Positions 50,963-60,095 of a stretch of 64,000 nucleotides of DNA are shown here, piece after piece. The position numbers were made by a program, and so were the translations under genes. Origin of the DNA: an uncultured Oscillospiraceae bacterium (GTDB taxonomy: Bacteria > Bacillota > Clostridia > Oscillospirales > Acutalibacteraceae); the NCBI GenBank assembly GCA_900541905.1, contig UQLQ01000003.1, positions 62,001 to 126,000 of the forward strand. The letters are read 5' to 3'. The number at the start of each line of letters is the position of its first letter. Within the stretch, counting starts at the first letter, position 1. The notes below the pieces were generated by a model that did not search any database, was not told the DNA's origin, and was given only the letters and a program-made list of their open reading frames with translations.

Positions 50963-52094
50963 AACCACCATTCTCCTTGAAATCGTTAATCGCATCGTTA
51001 AACATAAGCTCTGCTTGTTTTACAGATTCTGAAACACGATATGTGTTGCCTTGCATGGCGTATTTGGTAGACATAATTGCTTTCATTTCAGGATTTTCAA
51101 TCCAATAATCAATCTTACGTGCTAAATCATCCGGATTATCTGCCTCAAATAAGCTTCTGTCATCCAAAGCAAATTGTACGGTTGCAGATTTCGGTGAATT
51201 ACTGATAACAGGTACCAAACCGCAGGCAAAAGCTTCCATACAAGCAATCGCTTCACTTTCAATATATGCCGCATGTACATACAAATCACAAGAATTAATC
51301 AGTCTGATTAATTCTTCTTTGGTGTAAAAACCAAAAATAGGCGGATTTTTCATTGTCTCACCTTGTTTACGCAAGGCTTTTTCACATGGACCGTGTCCGG
51401 CCAAATAAACTTGTATTTTATCCGCATATTTAGAGCGTTCTACAGCCTTTAACAGTATGTCTTGTTTTTTCTCATAAGACAGTCTGCCAATCATCAAAAT
51501 ATTAAATTTTTCAGGGTCTGTTACCTTTTCCACTTCCATGGGACGGAACTCATCGTCTACACCGTTACTAATTACATATAGCTTTTGTTTATAACCATTT
51601 TTACGCAATTCTCCCGCAATAAATTTTGACGGACAGTGAATATGGTTAAAATCTTTGTAAAAGTATCTGTGGGCAAACCGATAAAATCCTACGGAAAGAA
51701 GTTCAACTTTCTCACAATGAATATTATAGGTAATATTCTCCGGCTGCAAATGGAACGCCGCCGATGTAGGAATTCCCATCTGTCTCGCAATTTTAGCCGC
51801 TTTGCGTTCAAATGGAAATGGAAGGAAAAAGTGAACAATATCTGCTCCCTTAAACGCCTTTCTGAACACCTTTTCATCAGGAGTGGCAAAACAAAAACCT
51901 TGTTTATGACTAATTCTGGTTACGAGTTTATAATGTGCTTCCGGTACACCAAACTTATCTTTTCCGGATTCACCGATAGAAACAACTCTTACCTGATGTC
52001 CTCTTTGCCTTAGCATATCGGCAAAGCGACGGGCAGTCATAGTGGTTCCGTTATTCTCCTCATCAAACATGTCAACTACAAGAACAATTCTCAA
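50952..52094 (-). CDS. Glycosyltransferase family 4 (diacylglycerol glucosyltransferase-like)
   Basis: 380 residues. N-terminal Rossmann fold begins MRIVLVVDMFDEENNGTTMT (G-rich acceptor loop). C-terminal GT-B donor domain: YVISNGVDDEFRPME, ILMIGRLSYEKKQDILLKAV and the E-x7-E region YIESEAIACMEAFACGLVPV. The layout resembles glucosyl-diacylglycerol synthases. Co-transcribed with PlsC, supporting membrane glycolipid synthesis; acceptor not proven. Confidence 0.85.
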   Translation of the reverse strand: MRIVLVVDMFDEENNGTTMTARRFADMLRQRGHQVRVVSIGESGKDKFGVPEAHYKLVTRISHKQGFCFATPDEKVFRKAFKGADIVHFFLPFPFERKAAKIARQMGIPTSAAFHLQPENITYNIHCEKVELLSVGFYRFAHRYFYKDFNHIHCPSKFIAGELRKNGYKQKLYVISNGVDDEFRPMEVEKVTDPEKFNILMIGRLSYEKKQDILLKAVERSKYADKIQVYLAGHGPCEKALRKQGETMKNPPIFGFYTKEELIRLINSCDLYVHAAYIESEAIACMEAFACGLVPVISNSPKSATVQFALDDRSLFEADNPDDLARKIDYWIENPEMKAIMSTKYAMQGNTYRVSESVKQAELMFNDAINDFKENGGYGR

Positions 52095-52307
52095 GTTAAA
52101 CCTCCAACTACTCCAATCAATCGAATGCCTGTTACGAAAGCTAACAAAAAACAGGTATCCTTATCTCAATCTTTCTATATATCAAAACAATAAACACTTT
52201 CAAAACACTATTAAATAATCATACATAATTATTCATCATTCGTCAACATCTGAGTAAAAACGTCCTTTATTTTCCATAAAGAACACAATCTTTTTCTAAA
52301 TTACCAG
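52095..52307. other. Gap upstream of the glycosyltransferase gene
   Basis: About 210 bases, AT-rich. AAAGAACACAATCTTTTT-like sequence near 52280 and a TTTAT.TTCCATAAA dyad at about 52266-52281 may end the dehydrogenase transcript. No gene. Confidence 0.35.
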
Positions 52308-53261
52308 CTATTTTGCTACATTATTCTGTACGTTTCCGTTGACAAAAGCAGTAATATTGTCCGCAGCAATTCTAATCAATCTGCTTCTGGCATCTTTAGA
52401 TGCCCATGCAATGTGCGGCGTAATCACACAATTTTTTGCCGTCAATAACGGATTATCTTCTTTTGGCGGCTCCTGAGACAATACATCCAAAGCAGCTGCA
52501 TACAGCTTATCTTGATTTAACGCATCTGCCAATGCCTGCTCATCTATCACCTGACCGCGCGAGGTATTAATTAAAATTGCCGTTGGTTTCATCAATGCCA
52601 AAGCTTCTTGATTTATCATACGTTCTGTATCCGGAGTCAAAGGACAATGAATGGTTACAACATCACTTTCACGAAGCAGTTCTCCTCTGCTTACCTGACG
52701 GCAGCCCTCCGGCATATCTTTTGCAGAGCGGCTGTTCACCAGTACGTTCATCTCCAATGCACGGGCAATTTTAGCAACCGCACGCCCAATATTACCAAAA
52801 CCGATAATCCCCAATGTACTGCCTGCAACATCAATTAAGTCTGAATTCCAATAACAAAAATGACGACTGTTAACCCAATCTCCTTTGTGAACACTTTGAT
52901 TATGTAACTCCACTTTATTTGTAATGTTAAATAACATAGCAAATGTAAACTGCGCAACTGCAGTTGTACAGTAAGTTGGCACATTACACACAGGTATTCC
53001 TCTTTGTTTTGCCGCCTCACAATCAATCACATTAAAACCTGTAGACAGTGTACCAATATACTGTAACTTGGGCAAAGCATTTATGGTTTCAGCCGATAAT
53101 ACCGTTTTGTTTGTAATTAAAATTTCAGCATCTTTTGCTCTTTCCGCAATGTCTTCCGGTTTTGTAAACTCATAAATTGTAACGTTACCCAGTGCCTCCA
53201 GAGGAGCCCAGCTAACATCTCCCGGATTCGTGGTATAGCCGTCTAAAATACATATATTCAA
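52308..53261 (-). CDS. D-2-hydroxyacid dehydrogenase (glycerate/hydroxypyruvate type)
   Basis: 317 residues. NAD site TLGIIGFGNIGRAVAKIARA (GxGxxG), catalytic Arg in LINTSRGQVIDEQAL, Glu in LDVLSQEPP and His in CVITPHIAWAS. N-terminal NICILDGYTTNPGDVSWAPL is typical of glycerate dehydrogenase. It reduces a 2-keto acid such as hydroxypyruvate with NAD(P)H. Single-gene unit. Confidence 0.9.
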   Translation of the reverse strand: MNICILDGYTTNPGDVSWAPLEALGNVTIYEFTKPEDIAERAKDAEILITNKTVLSAETINALPKLQYIGTLSTGFNVIDCEAAKQRGIPVCNVPTYCTTAVAQFTFAMLFNITNKVELHNQSVHKGDWVNSRHFCYWNSDLIDVAGSTLGIIGFGNIGRAVAKIARALEMNVLVNSRSAKDMPEGCRQVSRGELLRESDVVTIHCPLTPDTERMINQEALALMKPTAILINTSRGQVIDEQALADALNQDKLYAAALDVLSQEPPKEDNPLLTAKNCVITPHIAWASKDARSRLIRIAADNITAFVNGNVQNNVAK

Positions 53262-53496
53262 AGGAATACCTCCCTATTTGTAAATTAAATTAGATTTTCT
53301 ACTAATTGTATTTTATTGTACCATAAGGATAGTGGTTTTGCAATTTCTAATGTGTGACAAAACAACTGCTAACTTTTGCCCATATCCGCCAAATAATTGC
53401 ATATACATCATATCATAGAAAAAAGACAGTGCCCAAATTCCAGGTTTTTCAAGTGATATTTTCAGCAGAAAAATATAGTTTACAAATAATAAACGA
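53262..53496. other. Divergent gap between the dehydrogenase and beta-helix genes
   Basis: About 235 bases, AT-rich. It should hold the dehydrogenase promoter on the minus strand (ACCATAAGGATAGTGG... near 53319 reads TATGGTAC on the other strand). No gene recognised. Confidence 0.35.
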
Positions 53497-53525
53497 TTGA
53501 CCATTGTCCTATTTCAAAATATAAT
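53497..53525 (+). promoter_or_regulatory. Promoter of the beta-helix gene
   Basis: TTGACC (53497-53502), 17-base spacer, TATAAT (53520-53525); good sigma-70 match about 75 bases before the start codon. Confidence 0.7.
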
Positions 53526-53598
53526 ATATAAATAATATTCAGCAGAACGCTTTATACCCAAAAACAAAAAATAATTGTCCGGAAAGGAAATGATATGA

Positions 53599-54270
53599 AT
53601 GAAACAAACCATTCAAACCAAGCATCTTTTGAATTTAAATGAAACTAGTGCAGCTCCTTTGCTTGAACAATTTGAATATCCATGGCAGGCACTTCCTCAT
53701 ATTTCCGATTTTATTATATCTCTTGGAAAAACACTTTCTCCGGACGAATATGAACAAAAGGAAGAACATGTTTGGATTGCACGGTCCGCCACTGTATTCC
53801 CTTCAGCCTATATTACAGGTCCAACCATCATAGGTCCAAATACAGAAGTGCGCCATTGTGCATTTATCAGAGGAAATGCTTTGGTTGGCGCCAATTGTGT
53901 TGTGGGCAATTCTACCGAATTGAAAAACGTGATTCTGTTCAACCATGTACAAGTGCCTCACTATAACTATGTTGGAGATTCTATTCTAGGTTATAAAGCG
54001 CATATGGGCGCCGGCTCCATTACATCCAACGTAAAATCCAACAAATCTTTGGTAGAAGTAAACTGTGGAGGAGAAAAAATACCCACAGGATTAAAAAAAT
54101 TCGGTGCTATTTTAGGGGACCACACTGAAATTGGATGTAATTCTGTATTAAATCCCGGTTCTGTTATTGGAAAAGGCTCTCAAATTTATCCTGTTTCCAT
54201 GGTGCGGGGAGTTGTACCGGAATATCATATTTATAAGAGGCCAAATGAAATTGTGGCCATAAAAGACTGA
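53599..54270 (+). CDS. Left-handed beta-helix (hexapeptide repeat) protein
   Basis: 223 residues after GGAAAGGAAATGATATGA. N-terminal helical region (LEQFEYPWQALPHISDFIIS), then hexapeptide turns: IARSATVFPSAYITGPTIIG, PNTEVRHCAFIRGNALVGAN, SILGYKAHMGAGSITSNVKS. It resembles the acyltransferase half of GlmU-like UDP-GlcNAc pyrophosphorylases without the nucleotidyltransferase half. May be an acetyl- or acyltransferase of sugar nucleotides. Confidence 0.85.
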   Translation: MKQTIQTKHLLNLNETSAAPLLEQFEYPWQALPHISDFIISLGKTLSPDEYEQKEEHVWIARSATVFPSAYITGPTIIGPNTEVRHCAFIRGNALVGANCVVGNSTELKNVILFNHVQVPHYNYVGDSILGYKAHMGAGSITSNVKSNKSLVEVNCGGEKIPTGLKKFGAILGDHTEIGCNSVLNPGSVIGKGSQIYPVSMVRGVVPEYHIYKRPNEIVAIKD

Positions 54271-54370
54271 TATGCAAAATCAGAGGTTTTTCCCTTCCAT
54301 TTTCTTTTGATTTTTTGTATAATAAAAGTAATCTATCAGTTGTATACGAAACAGGAAAGCAGGGAATTTC

Positions 54371-55243
54371 ATGCCAAAACAAAAAAAGGTTGCCATTATC
54401 GGCAACATATCCAGCTTTGATAAATGTTCTATTACAACCGCTTTGCCTATTTTTGCGGCCAGCGGAGGAATTGAAACCTATCCGCTTTTAACTGCCATTG
54501 TAGCCTCCCGCGATAATGATATTGATAGTCCTGATTATTGTGACTTAACCAATAATATGCCTACAGTTGCAGAATATTGGCGTTCACAGCAACTGAAACT
54601 GGACGGTCTTATCAGCGGATTTTTAGGCTCTCCCGAACAGGCAAATGTGGTTTCGGATATTTTAACTCATTGTAAAGCTCAGGATTCACTGGCATTGGTC
54701 GATCCGATTATGGGAGACCATGGACAAATGTATGGGTCAAGCTCCCCCCAAATGGTAGATGCAATGCGTAATTTATGCAAACATGCAGACATTATCGTTC
54801 CAAACATAACAGAAGCATGTTTGATGTTGGACGAACCGTATCAACCCGGACCATATACCAGAGAATATATTCAAGATTTATTGGTACGGTTGAGCCAGCT
54901 GGGTCCAAGCATGGTGGTCATTTCAGGCGTTTGGTTCAGCAAATTTCTATCGGGTGCTGCCGGTTATGATACTGTAGACGGAAGCTTCACATATGCATTT
55001 TCAAAGCATATCAAAGGTGAATACAAAGGTGTGGGAGATGTATTTGACAGTGTACTGTTAAGCGCTTTGCTGCATAATATGAAGTTTAGAAACGCTTTAC
55101 AGTTTGCTGTAGATTTTACTCACAAAAGCATTTTAACCCAAACAAACGCAGAAAAGAAAAATCTTGATATGTTTCAATACGGCATTGACTTTGAAATGAA
55201 TTTGCCGTGGATTATTAAAACATTTAAATCAGACAGAACATAA
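54371..55243 (+). CDS. Pyridoxal/pyridoxamine kinase family protein (PdxY-like)
   Basis: 290 residues. Ribokinase-fold sequence: VAIIGNISSFDKCSITTALP at the N-terminus, VDPIMGDHGQMYG, ADIIVPNITEACLML, and the anion-hole region KGEYKGVGDVFDSVLLSALL, with G-x-G-D and catalytic Asp. The N-terminal 'SSFDKCSI' and 'DP.MGD.G' are typical of PdxY. It phosphorylates vitamin B6 vitamers, feeding PLP salvage. Confidence 0.85.
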   Translation: MPKQKKVAIIGNISSFDKCSITTALPIFAASGGIETYPLLTAIVASRDNDIDSPDYCDLTNNMPTVAEYWRSQQLKLDGLISGFLGSPEQANVVSDILTHCKAQDSLALVDPIMGDHGQMYGSSSPQMVDAMRNLCKHADIIVPNITEACLMLDEPYQPGPYTREYIQDLLVRLSQLGPSMVVISGVWFSKFLSGAAGYDTVDGSFTYAFSKHIKGEYKGVGDVFDSVLLSALLHNMKFRNALQFAVDFTHKSILTQTNAEKKNLDMFQYGIDFEMNLPWIIKTFKSDRT

Positions 55244-55271
55244 AAAGGAGCGGAGTATTCTGCTCCTTTTT
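55242..55271 (+). terminator. Terminator after the PdxY-like gene
   Basis: AAAAAGGAGC (55242-55251) pairs with GCTCCTTTTT (55262-55271); T run on the plus strand. Confidence 0.8.
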
Positions 55272-55315
55272 CTAACAAAATTCGTCACAAAAAATGGAGA
55301 GAAAGTGAACAATTA

Positions 55316-55344
55316 TTTACATACATCACAAATTACGATATAAT
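55316..55344 (+). promoter_or_regulatory. Promoter of the FHA-SEDS operon
   Basis: TTTACA (55316-55321), 17-base spacer, TATAAT (55339-55344), about 105 bases before the start. Confidence 0.7.
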
Positions 55345-55451
55345 GTTACAAAGTCTTCTGTAAAGTGATAAAATGTTCATATATTTATGGTACGTTAACA
55401 TATGGAACCGAAGCAATATGAAAAATCAACAGAAAGGGGGCTTTTCCATCT

Positions 55452-57146
55452 ATGTTCAGCAGCCAGGTGTTTGAAAGCGCATTGAGTATTACTATGTTTG
55501 TGCTGAGAATCTTGGTACCTTTATTATCTACAGTAGTGCTGGTACGGTGTTTCGTTTCTCTAAAACGGGGCCGACGAAAAGAAGAGCCCGTTGTTTTATT
55601 AGAGGATTTGGCCAGCGGCCTTTCCATTCCCGTTTTATATTGGGAAAATTCGATTGGACGAAGCAAAAGCTGCGACATCGTTTTACCTGACAGCACCTGC
55701 AGCCGCGATCACGCTGTTCTATACAGACGAGCCAGCGGTTGGATGATTACAGACACCAACTCCAAAGCAGGTACGTATGTAAATGATAAAAAAATTAAAG
55801 AAGCCACACAGATTATTCCCGGCGATGTCATTACCATGGGAACATCACGGTTTGCTTTACGCCGTGTAAGCGAAGGCACAGTGATTCAGCAGAAGAAAAA
55901 AATAAAACAGCCCAAAATTTCCAATAAAAAAGCGCCATCCCCTGCCGGGTTATTGGGTTTAACGAATGTTATCCATTTACTGCTTACGGTACAGTGCTGT
56001 TTTGTAGGCGGAGAATTTAACGCTATGCCATTCATACCATTTGCTTTATTATTGGCAATGTCATGGGGCTTATACCTGATTTCCCGAAAACTGCTGGGTC
56101 GCGTCAGTTTTGAGATTGAAACATTCGGTTTCTTGTTAAGCGGCGTTGGTATTATGCTGCTTTGCGCAGAAGACTTTTCTCTCATTTATGTTCAAATGGG
56201 AAGTATGCTTCTCGGCCTGTGCCTATTTGGATTTTTAATTTGGTTTATGGGCGATTTAAAACGTGTTATGAAGGCACGATTATGGATAGCCATTGCCGCA
56301 ATTGTATTGTTTGCTGTAAACTTAGTCATCGGTACAGAAGCAAACGGTTCTAAAAACTGGATTAACCTCGGCCCTATCAGTATTCAGCCTTCGGAATTTA
56401 TTAAAATTGCCTTTATCTTTGTAGGCGCCTCTACATTGGATAAATTGCAAACAGCAAAAAACTTATGGGGATTCTTAGGCTTTACTGCTGTTTGTCTCGG
56501 TGCTTTGATGTTAATGAAAGACTTCGGCACCGCTTGTATTTTCTTCATTACATTTATTATCATTGCATTCATGCGCTCAGGCAGTATCCGTACCATATTA
56601 TTAACTGTATCAGGTTCCGCGCTCGGTGTATTCTTAATTCTGCGGTTTAAACCGTATATTGCGGAGCGTTTTAAAGCATGGCGGCATGTTTGGGAATATG
56701 CCGATACTACCGGTTATCAACAAACGAAGGTATTAATGTATGCCGCCAGCGGAGGATTATTCGGTGTTGGACTTGGCAATGGATATTTAAAAGATATTTT
56801 TGCAGGTGACAGCGACCTTGTATTCGGTATGCTTTGTGAAGAGATGGGTCTTGTCATGGGAGTCATTGTGGTGATTGCAATTGCAATGCTGATTTTGTTT
56901 GCGCGTAATGATGCAACAAGAAGTCGTTCTACATTTTATTCTATTTCAGCATGTGCAGCCGCAGGATTACTGCTGTTCCAAACCTGTTTAAATGTATTTG
57001 GCGCAACCGATGTATTACCTCTTACAGGCGTTACATTACCTTTTATCAGCCTTGGCGGTTCCAGTATGATGGCTGTTTGGGGATTGTTGGCCTTTATTAA
57101 AGCTTCCGACGAACGCACTTATGCAGTAAGGAGGAAAGGCAAATGA
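55452..57146 (+). CDS. SEDS cell wall polymerase (FtsW/RodA family) with N-terminal FHA domain
   Basis: 564 residues after AAAGGGGGCTTTTCCATCT. One membrane segment (about 10-35), then a cytosolic FHA domain (about 58-125): SIGRSKSCDIVLPDSTCSRD, DTNSKAGTYVNDKKI. Ten or so membrane helices follow from about 165, with SEDS signatures NWINLGPISIQPSEFIKIAF, LMLMKDFGTACIFF and LPLTGVTLPFISLGGSSMMA. It polymerises glycan strands of peptidoglycan. The FHA domain suggests control by Ser/Thr phosphorylation. Stop overlaps the PBP start (ATGA). Confidence 0.92.
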   Translation: MFSSQVFESALSITMFVLRILVPLLSTVVLVRCFVSLKRGRRKEEPVVLLEDLASGLSIPVLYWENSIGRSKSCDIVLPDSTCSRDHAVLYRRASGWMITDTNSKAGTYVNDKKIKEATQIIPGDVITMGTSRFALRRVSEGTVIQQKKKIKQPKISNKKAPSPAGLLGLTNVIHLLLTVQCCFVGGEFNAMPFIPFALLLAMSWGLYLISRKLLGRVSFEIETFGFLLSGVGIMLLCAEDFSLIYVQMGSMLLGLCLFGFLIWFMGDLKRVMKARLWIAIAAIVLFAVNLVIGTEANGSKNWINLGPISIQPSEFIKIAFIFVGASTLDKLQTAKNLWGFLGFTAVCLGALMLMKDFGTACIFFITFIIIAFMRSGSIRTILLTVSGSALGVFLILRFKPYIAERFKAWRHVWEYADTTGYQQTKVLMYAASGGLFGVGLGNGYLKDIFAGDSDLVFGMLCEEMGLVMGVIVVIAIAMLILFARNDATRSRSTFYSISACAAAGLLLFQTCLNVFGATDVLPLTGVTLPFISLGGSSMMAVWGLLAFIKASDERTYAVRRKGK

Positions 57147-58525
57147 AAACAACAGGCTGGCGCTCTTTAATCTTGTATATCATAGGCGCAGGTTTTTTGG
57201 TAGGAATTATATTCTTTATCTGCAGTTATTTTATACAAGGCGGTTCTTGGGCAATTCGTCCCTCCAATGCGCATATTACCAACAATGGTCAGTTAACCTA
57301 TTCCGGTGAAATTACAGACCGTGACAGCAATTTGCTTTCTTACAGCAAAGACGATGTACAGCAATATAATGACAATGCATTAATTCGCAAAGCAACCTTG
57401 CATGTAGTAGGTGACCCCAACGGATATATTTCAACAGGAGCACAATATGCATTCCGTACCCAATTATCCGGCTTTAACCCAATTACAGGTGTAGTGTCAC
57501 CATTCGGCAATTCGGTTACAGGCAGTAATATTAAACTTACCATCAGTTCGGATGTTTCTGCCGCAGCATTACAAGCGTTAAATGGTAAAAAGGGAGCAGT
57601 TGCTGTATATAACTATAAAACCGGAGAGGTACTGTGTATGGTCAGCAGCCCTACATTTGACCCTCTGAATATCCCCAGCGATATTGAAACCAACAGTGCA
57701 TATGAAGGCGTTTACTTAAACAATGCATTATCTTCTACCTACACTCCCGGTTCTATCTTTAAAGTAATTACTGCAGCAGCTGCTATTGAAAATATCCCAG
57801 ATTTAAACAGCCGTACATTTCATTGTTCCGGCTCTACCATAATCAATGGTGAGAAAATCACTTGTGATTCTGTTCATGGAGATATCAGCTTCCAAAACGG
57901 TCTGGCACAGTCTTGTAACGTAGTGTTCGCCGAATTAGCTGTAGAACTAGGCAAAGATACTATGACAAAATATGCTGACCAGCTGGGCTGCAACACCAAT
58001 TTCTATTTAGATGGCAATCCAAATAAAATGAGCTCTTATAACGTTGAGCAGGCAGATGACAACTCCTTGGCTTGGTCAGGCATCGGTCAATATACAGATA
58101 CTGTGAATCCATATCACATGATGATATTAATGGGTGCCATTGCAAACGGAGGTACCCCTGTGAATCCATATATCATCCAAAGTGTTACCAACAGCATTGG
58201 TTTACAAACCAAAACAGGAAAAACCACATACGGAGATAACATGCTGAAACAATCTACAGCAGAGGAACTTCAACGTCTTATGAGATACACCGTAAGCAAT
58301 TATTACGGAGATTCCATGTTTCCGAATCTACAGGTAGCTGCAAAAACAGGTACAGCAGAAGTTGGTGACAATAAGATTCCAACCGGCTGGATTGTAGGAT
58401 ACTCTGAACGCGATGATTTGCCTTTGGCTTTCGCCGTGGTTGTGGAAGAAGGTAACTATGGAAGAAATTCCGCAGGTGTCGTTGCCAATACAGTGCTGCA
58501 AAAAGCTGCAGTGCTTTATACATAA
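57143..58525 (+). CDS. Penicillin-binding protein transpeptidase (PBPA/PbpA type)
   Basis: 460 residues. N-terminal anchor (LILYIIGAGFLVGIIFFICS). Transpeptidase motifs: S204-x-x-K in TPGSIFKV, S257-C-N, and K401-T-G in AAKTGTAEV. The short non-catalytic region makes it like PbpA, partner of a SEDS protein. The ATGA overlap (57143-57146) with the SEDS gene ensures equal expression; together they make and crosslink peptidoglycan. Confidence 0.93.
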   Translation: MKTTGWRSLILYIIGAGFLVGIIFFICSYFIQGGSWAIRPSNAHITNNGQLTYSGEITDRDSNLLSYSKDDVQQYNDNALIRKATLHVVGDPNGYISTGAQYAFRTQLSGFNPITGVVSPFGNSVTGSNIKLTISSDVSAAALQALNGKKGAVAVYNYKTGEVLCMVSSPTFDPLNIPSDIETNSAYEGVYLNNALSSTYTPGSIFKVITAAAAIENIPDLNSRTFHCSGSTIINGEKITCDSVHGDISFQNGLAQSCNVVFAELAVELGKDTMTKYADQLGCNTNFYLDGNPNKMSSYNVEQADDNSLAWSGIGQYTDTVNPYHMMILMGAIANGGTPVNPYIIQSVTNSIGLQTKTGKTTYGDNMLKQSTAEELQRLMRYTVSNYYGDSMFPNLQVAAKTGTAEVGDNKIPTGWIVGYSERDDLPLAFAVVVEEGNYGRNSAGVVANTVLQKAAVLYT

Positions 58526-58578
58526 AAATATTAAGAAATGAAAAACTAAACTTACTATGAATTAAAGGAGAATGAAAA

Positions 58579-58890
58579 ATGGCAGTTATTGAACTAACAA
58601 CACAAAATTTTAATGAAGAAGTATTACAGTCTGATGTACCTGTTATGGTTGATTTTTGGGCATCATGGTGCGGTCCGTGCCGTATGGTTTCTCCAATTGT
58701 GGATGAAATTGCAGAAGAAGTGCAAGGTAAGGCAAAAGTAGGCAAAGTAAACGTAGATGAGCAAGGCGACTTGGCTTCTCAATTTGGCGTTATGAGCATT
58801 CCAACCATTATGGTATTTAAAAATGGAGAAGCTGTTGCAACTTCTGTTGGTGCAAAATCAAAAGCAGAATTGCTTGCATTATTAGACTAA
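58579..58890 (+). CDS. trxA: Thioredoxin
   Basis: 103 residues after AAAGGAGAATGAAAA. Active site WCGPC (Cys31, Cys34) and cis-Pro in GVMSIPTIMVFKNGEAV. Standard single-domain thioredoxin length. Reduces protein disulfides in the cytosol. It ends with its own terminator; it may also be read from the SEDS/PBP transcript. Confidence 0.95.
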   Translation: MAVIELTTQNFNEEVLQSDVPVMVDFWASWCGPCRMVSPIVDEIAEEVQGKAKVGKVNVDEQGDLASQFGVMSIPTIMVFKNGEAVATSVGAKSKAELLALLD

Positions 58891-58899
58891 AGAACATAG

Positions 58900-58934
58900 A
58901 AAAGCCTGCGAGAAACAATTTCGCAGGCTTTTTG
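58900..58934 (+). terminator. Terminator after thioredoxin
   Basis: AAAGCCTGCGA (58901-58911) pairs with TCGCAGGCTTT (58921-58931), followed by TTTTG. Confidence 0.85.
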
Positions 58935-58963
58935 TTTACTATGAAAATTTTCGGGGTGATAGG

Positions 58964-59281
58964 ATGTCTACGTCCAAAGAGTTTGTAGAGTATGTATGTG
59001 AGCAAATACATGAGGTCGGATTTCTCCGTTACAAAAAAATGTTTGGAGAATATATGATATATGTAAATGATAAACCCATTTTATTGGTGTGTGACAATAC
59101 TGTCTATATAAAAAAATTAGACTGCTTGGCAGAGCTTATGAAAGATGCACCGATTGCAATTCCGTATCCGGGCGCCAAAGAGCGTTACATTCTTGATATT
59201 GAAAATCATCAACTTACCAAAGAAATTATTTCCATTTTAGAGCCAATCACACCTTTACCTAAACCGAAAAAGAAAAAATAA
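58964..59281 (+). CDS. TfoX N-terminal domain protein
   Basis: 105 residues, with GGGGTGATAGG before the ATG. The sequence STSKEFVEYVCEQIHEVGFL and RYKKMFGEYMIYVNDKPILL then VCDNTVYIKKLD is the TfoX-N fold. It lacks a C-terminal TfoX domain. In Bacillota such short proteins are of unknown function. C-terminus is a Lys/Pro-rich tail. Confidence 0.85.
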   Translation: MSTSKEFVEYVCEQIHEVGFLRYKKMFGEYMIYVNDKPILLVCDNTVYIKKLDCLAELMKDAPIAIPYPGAKERYILDIENHQLTKEIISILEPITPLPKPKKKK

Positions 59282-59396
59282 AAAATTTTGTCTGAAATAA
59301 GTTTCCTATCAGGAGTTATTTATATTATTCTATATTAGAACTATAATAGGTATAATATACCCTATAATGGGAACAATTCGTAAAGGAGAGATGAAG

Positions 59397-60020
59397 ATGA
59401 AATCAAAATTTATAATATTGTTAGCCTCCGTTTTGGCCGTAAGTACAATCGGGTTGGCCGGATGCGCGAGTGATGGAAATGCAACATCATCTACTGATAC
59501 AAATTCTGCTGAAGTATCAGAAACCGCATCTGAAGCAACCGATCTTATTCCGACAGAAGACACCGCTTCTGACAATGAACATCGTGGTGAAATTATAAAT
59601 GGTGTCTTTACCTCTACTGACGGAATTTACAAAATAACTGTGCCGGAAGGAGTTACTTTGCTTACCGCAACAGACACTACTACCGTATTTACTGCAAACG
59701 AAGGAAACACTACTATCACAATTTCCTCCGAAGTAAATAACGGACCCTATCAAGATTTAAAACAGGAAACATTTGAAACCATTTACAGTCAATTATATAC
59801 AGAATATGCTACTACTGGCTTTGAATCGAAAATAATAGATGAAAAACGAACTGACTATCGCCTTTCTTTTACCGGAAAGAACAAAGAAACCCCGCTGCAA
59901 GTGAACGTATTTAAAGCTATGACCAATCAAAGAGCAATTACAATTCAAATTTCTTCACCGCAGGACAATCAACCGGACAGCACTATGATGGATACCTTGA
60001 TTCGCTCTTTAAAATTTTAA
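59397..60020 (+). CDS. Lipoprotein of unknown function
   Basis: 207 residues from ATG 59397 (AAAGGAGAGATGAAG before it; an ATG two codons earlier is too close to the ribosome site). Signal: KSKFIILLASVLAVS then GLAGC, a clear lipobox. Ser/Thr/Glu-rich linker to about residue 75, then a PsbP-like beta fold (TSTDGIYKITVPEGVTLLTA, RLSFTGKNKETPLQVNVFKA). Surface protein; function unknown. Confidence 0.85.
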   Translation: MKSKFIILLASVLAVSTIGLAGCASDGNATSSTDTNSAEVSETASEATDLIPTEDTASDNEHRGEIINGVFTSTDGIYKITVPEGVTLLTATDTTTVFTANEGNTTITISSEVNNGPYQDLKQETFETIYSQLYTEYATTGFESKIIDEKRTDYRLSFTGKNKETPLQVNVFKAMTNQRAITIQISSPQDNQPDSTMMDTLIRSLKF

Positions 60021-60025
60021 CACAG

Positions 60026-60057
60026 AACGGCCGACAACATATCATCGGCCGTTTTTT
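60026..60057. terminator. Terminator after the lipoprotein gene
   Basis: AACGGCCGA (60026-60034) pairs with TCGGCCGTT (60045-60052 region), followed by TTTTT. Confidence 0.85.
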
Positions 60058-60095
60058 ATAAAAATTTTTATTCACTATATTAAAGTGTATATCCT

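Noticed and set aside
55385..55696. Minus-strand frame opposite the start of the FHA-SEDS gene
   Set aside because: Antisense to a well-supported gene, no ribosome site.
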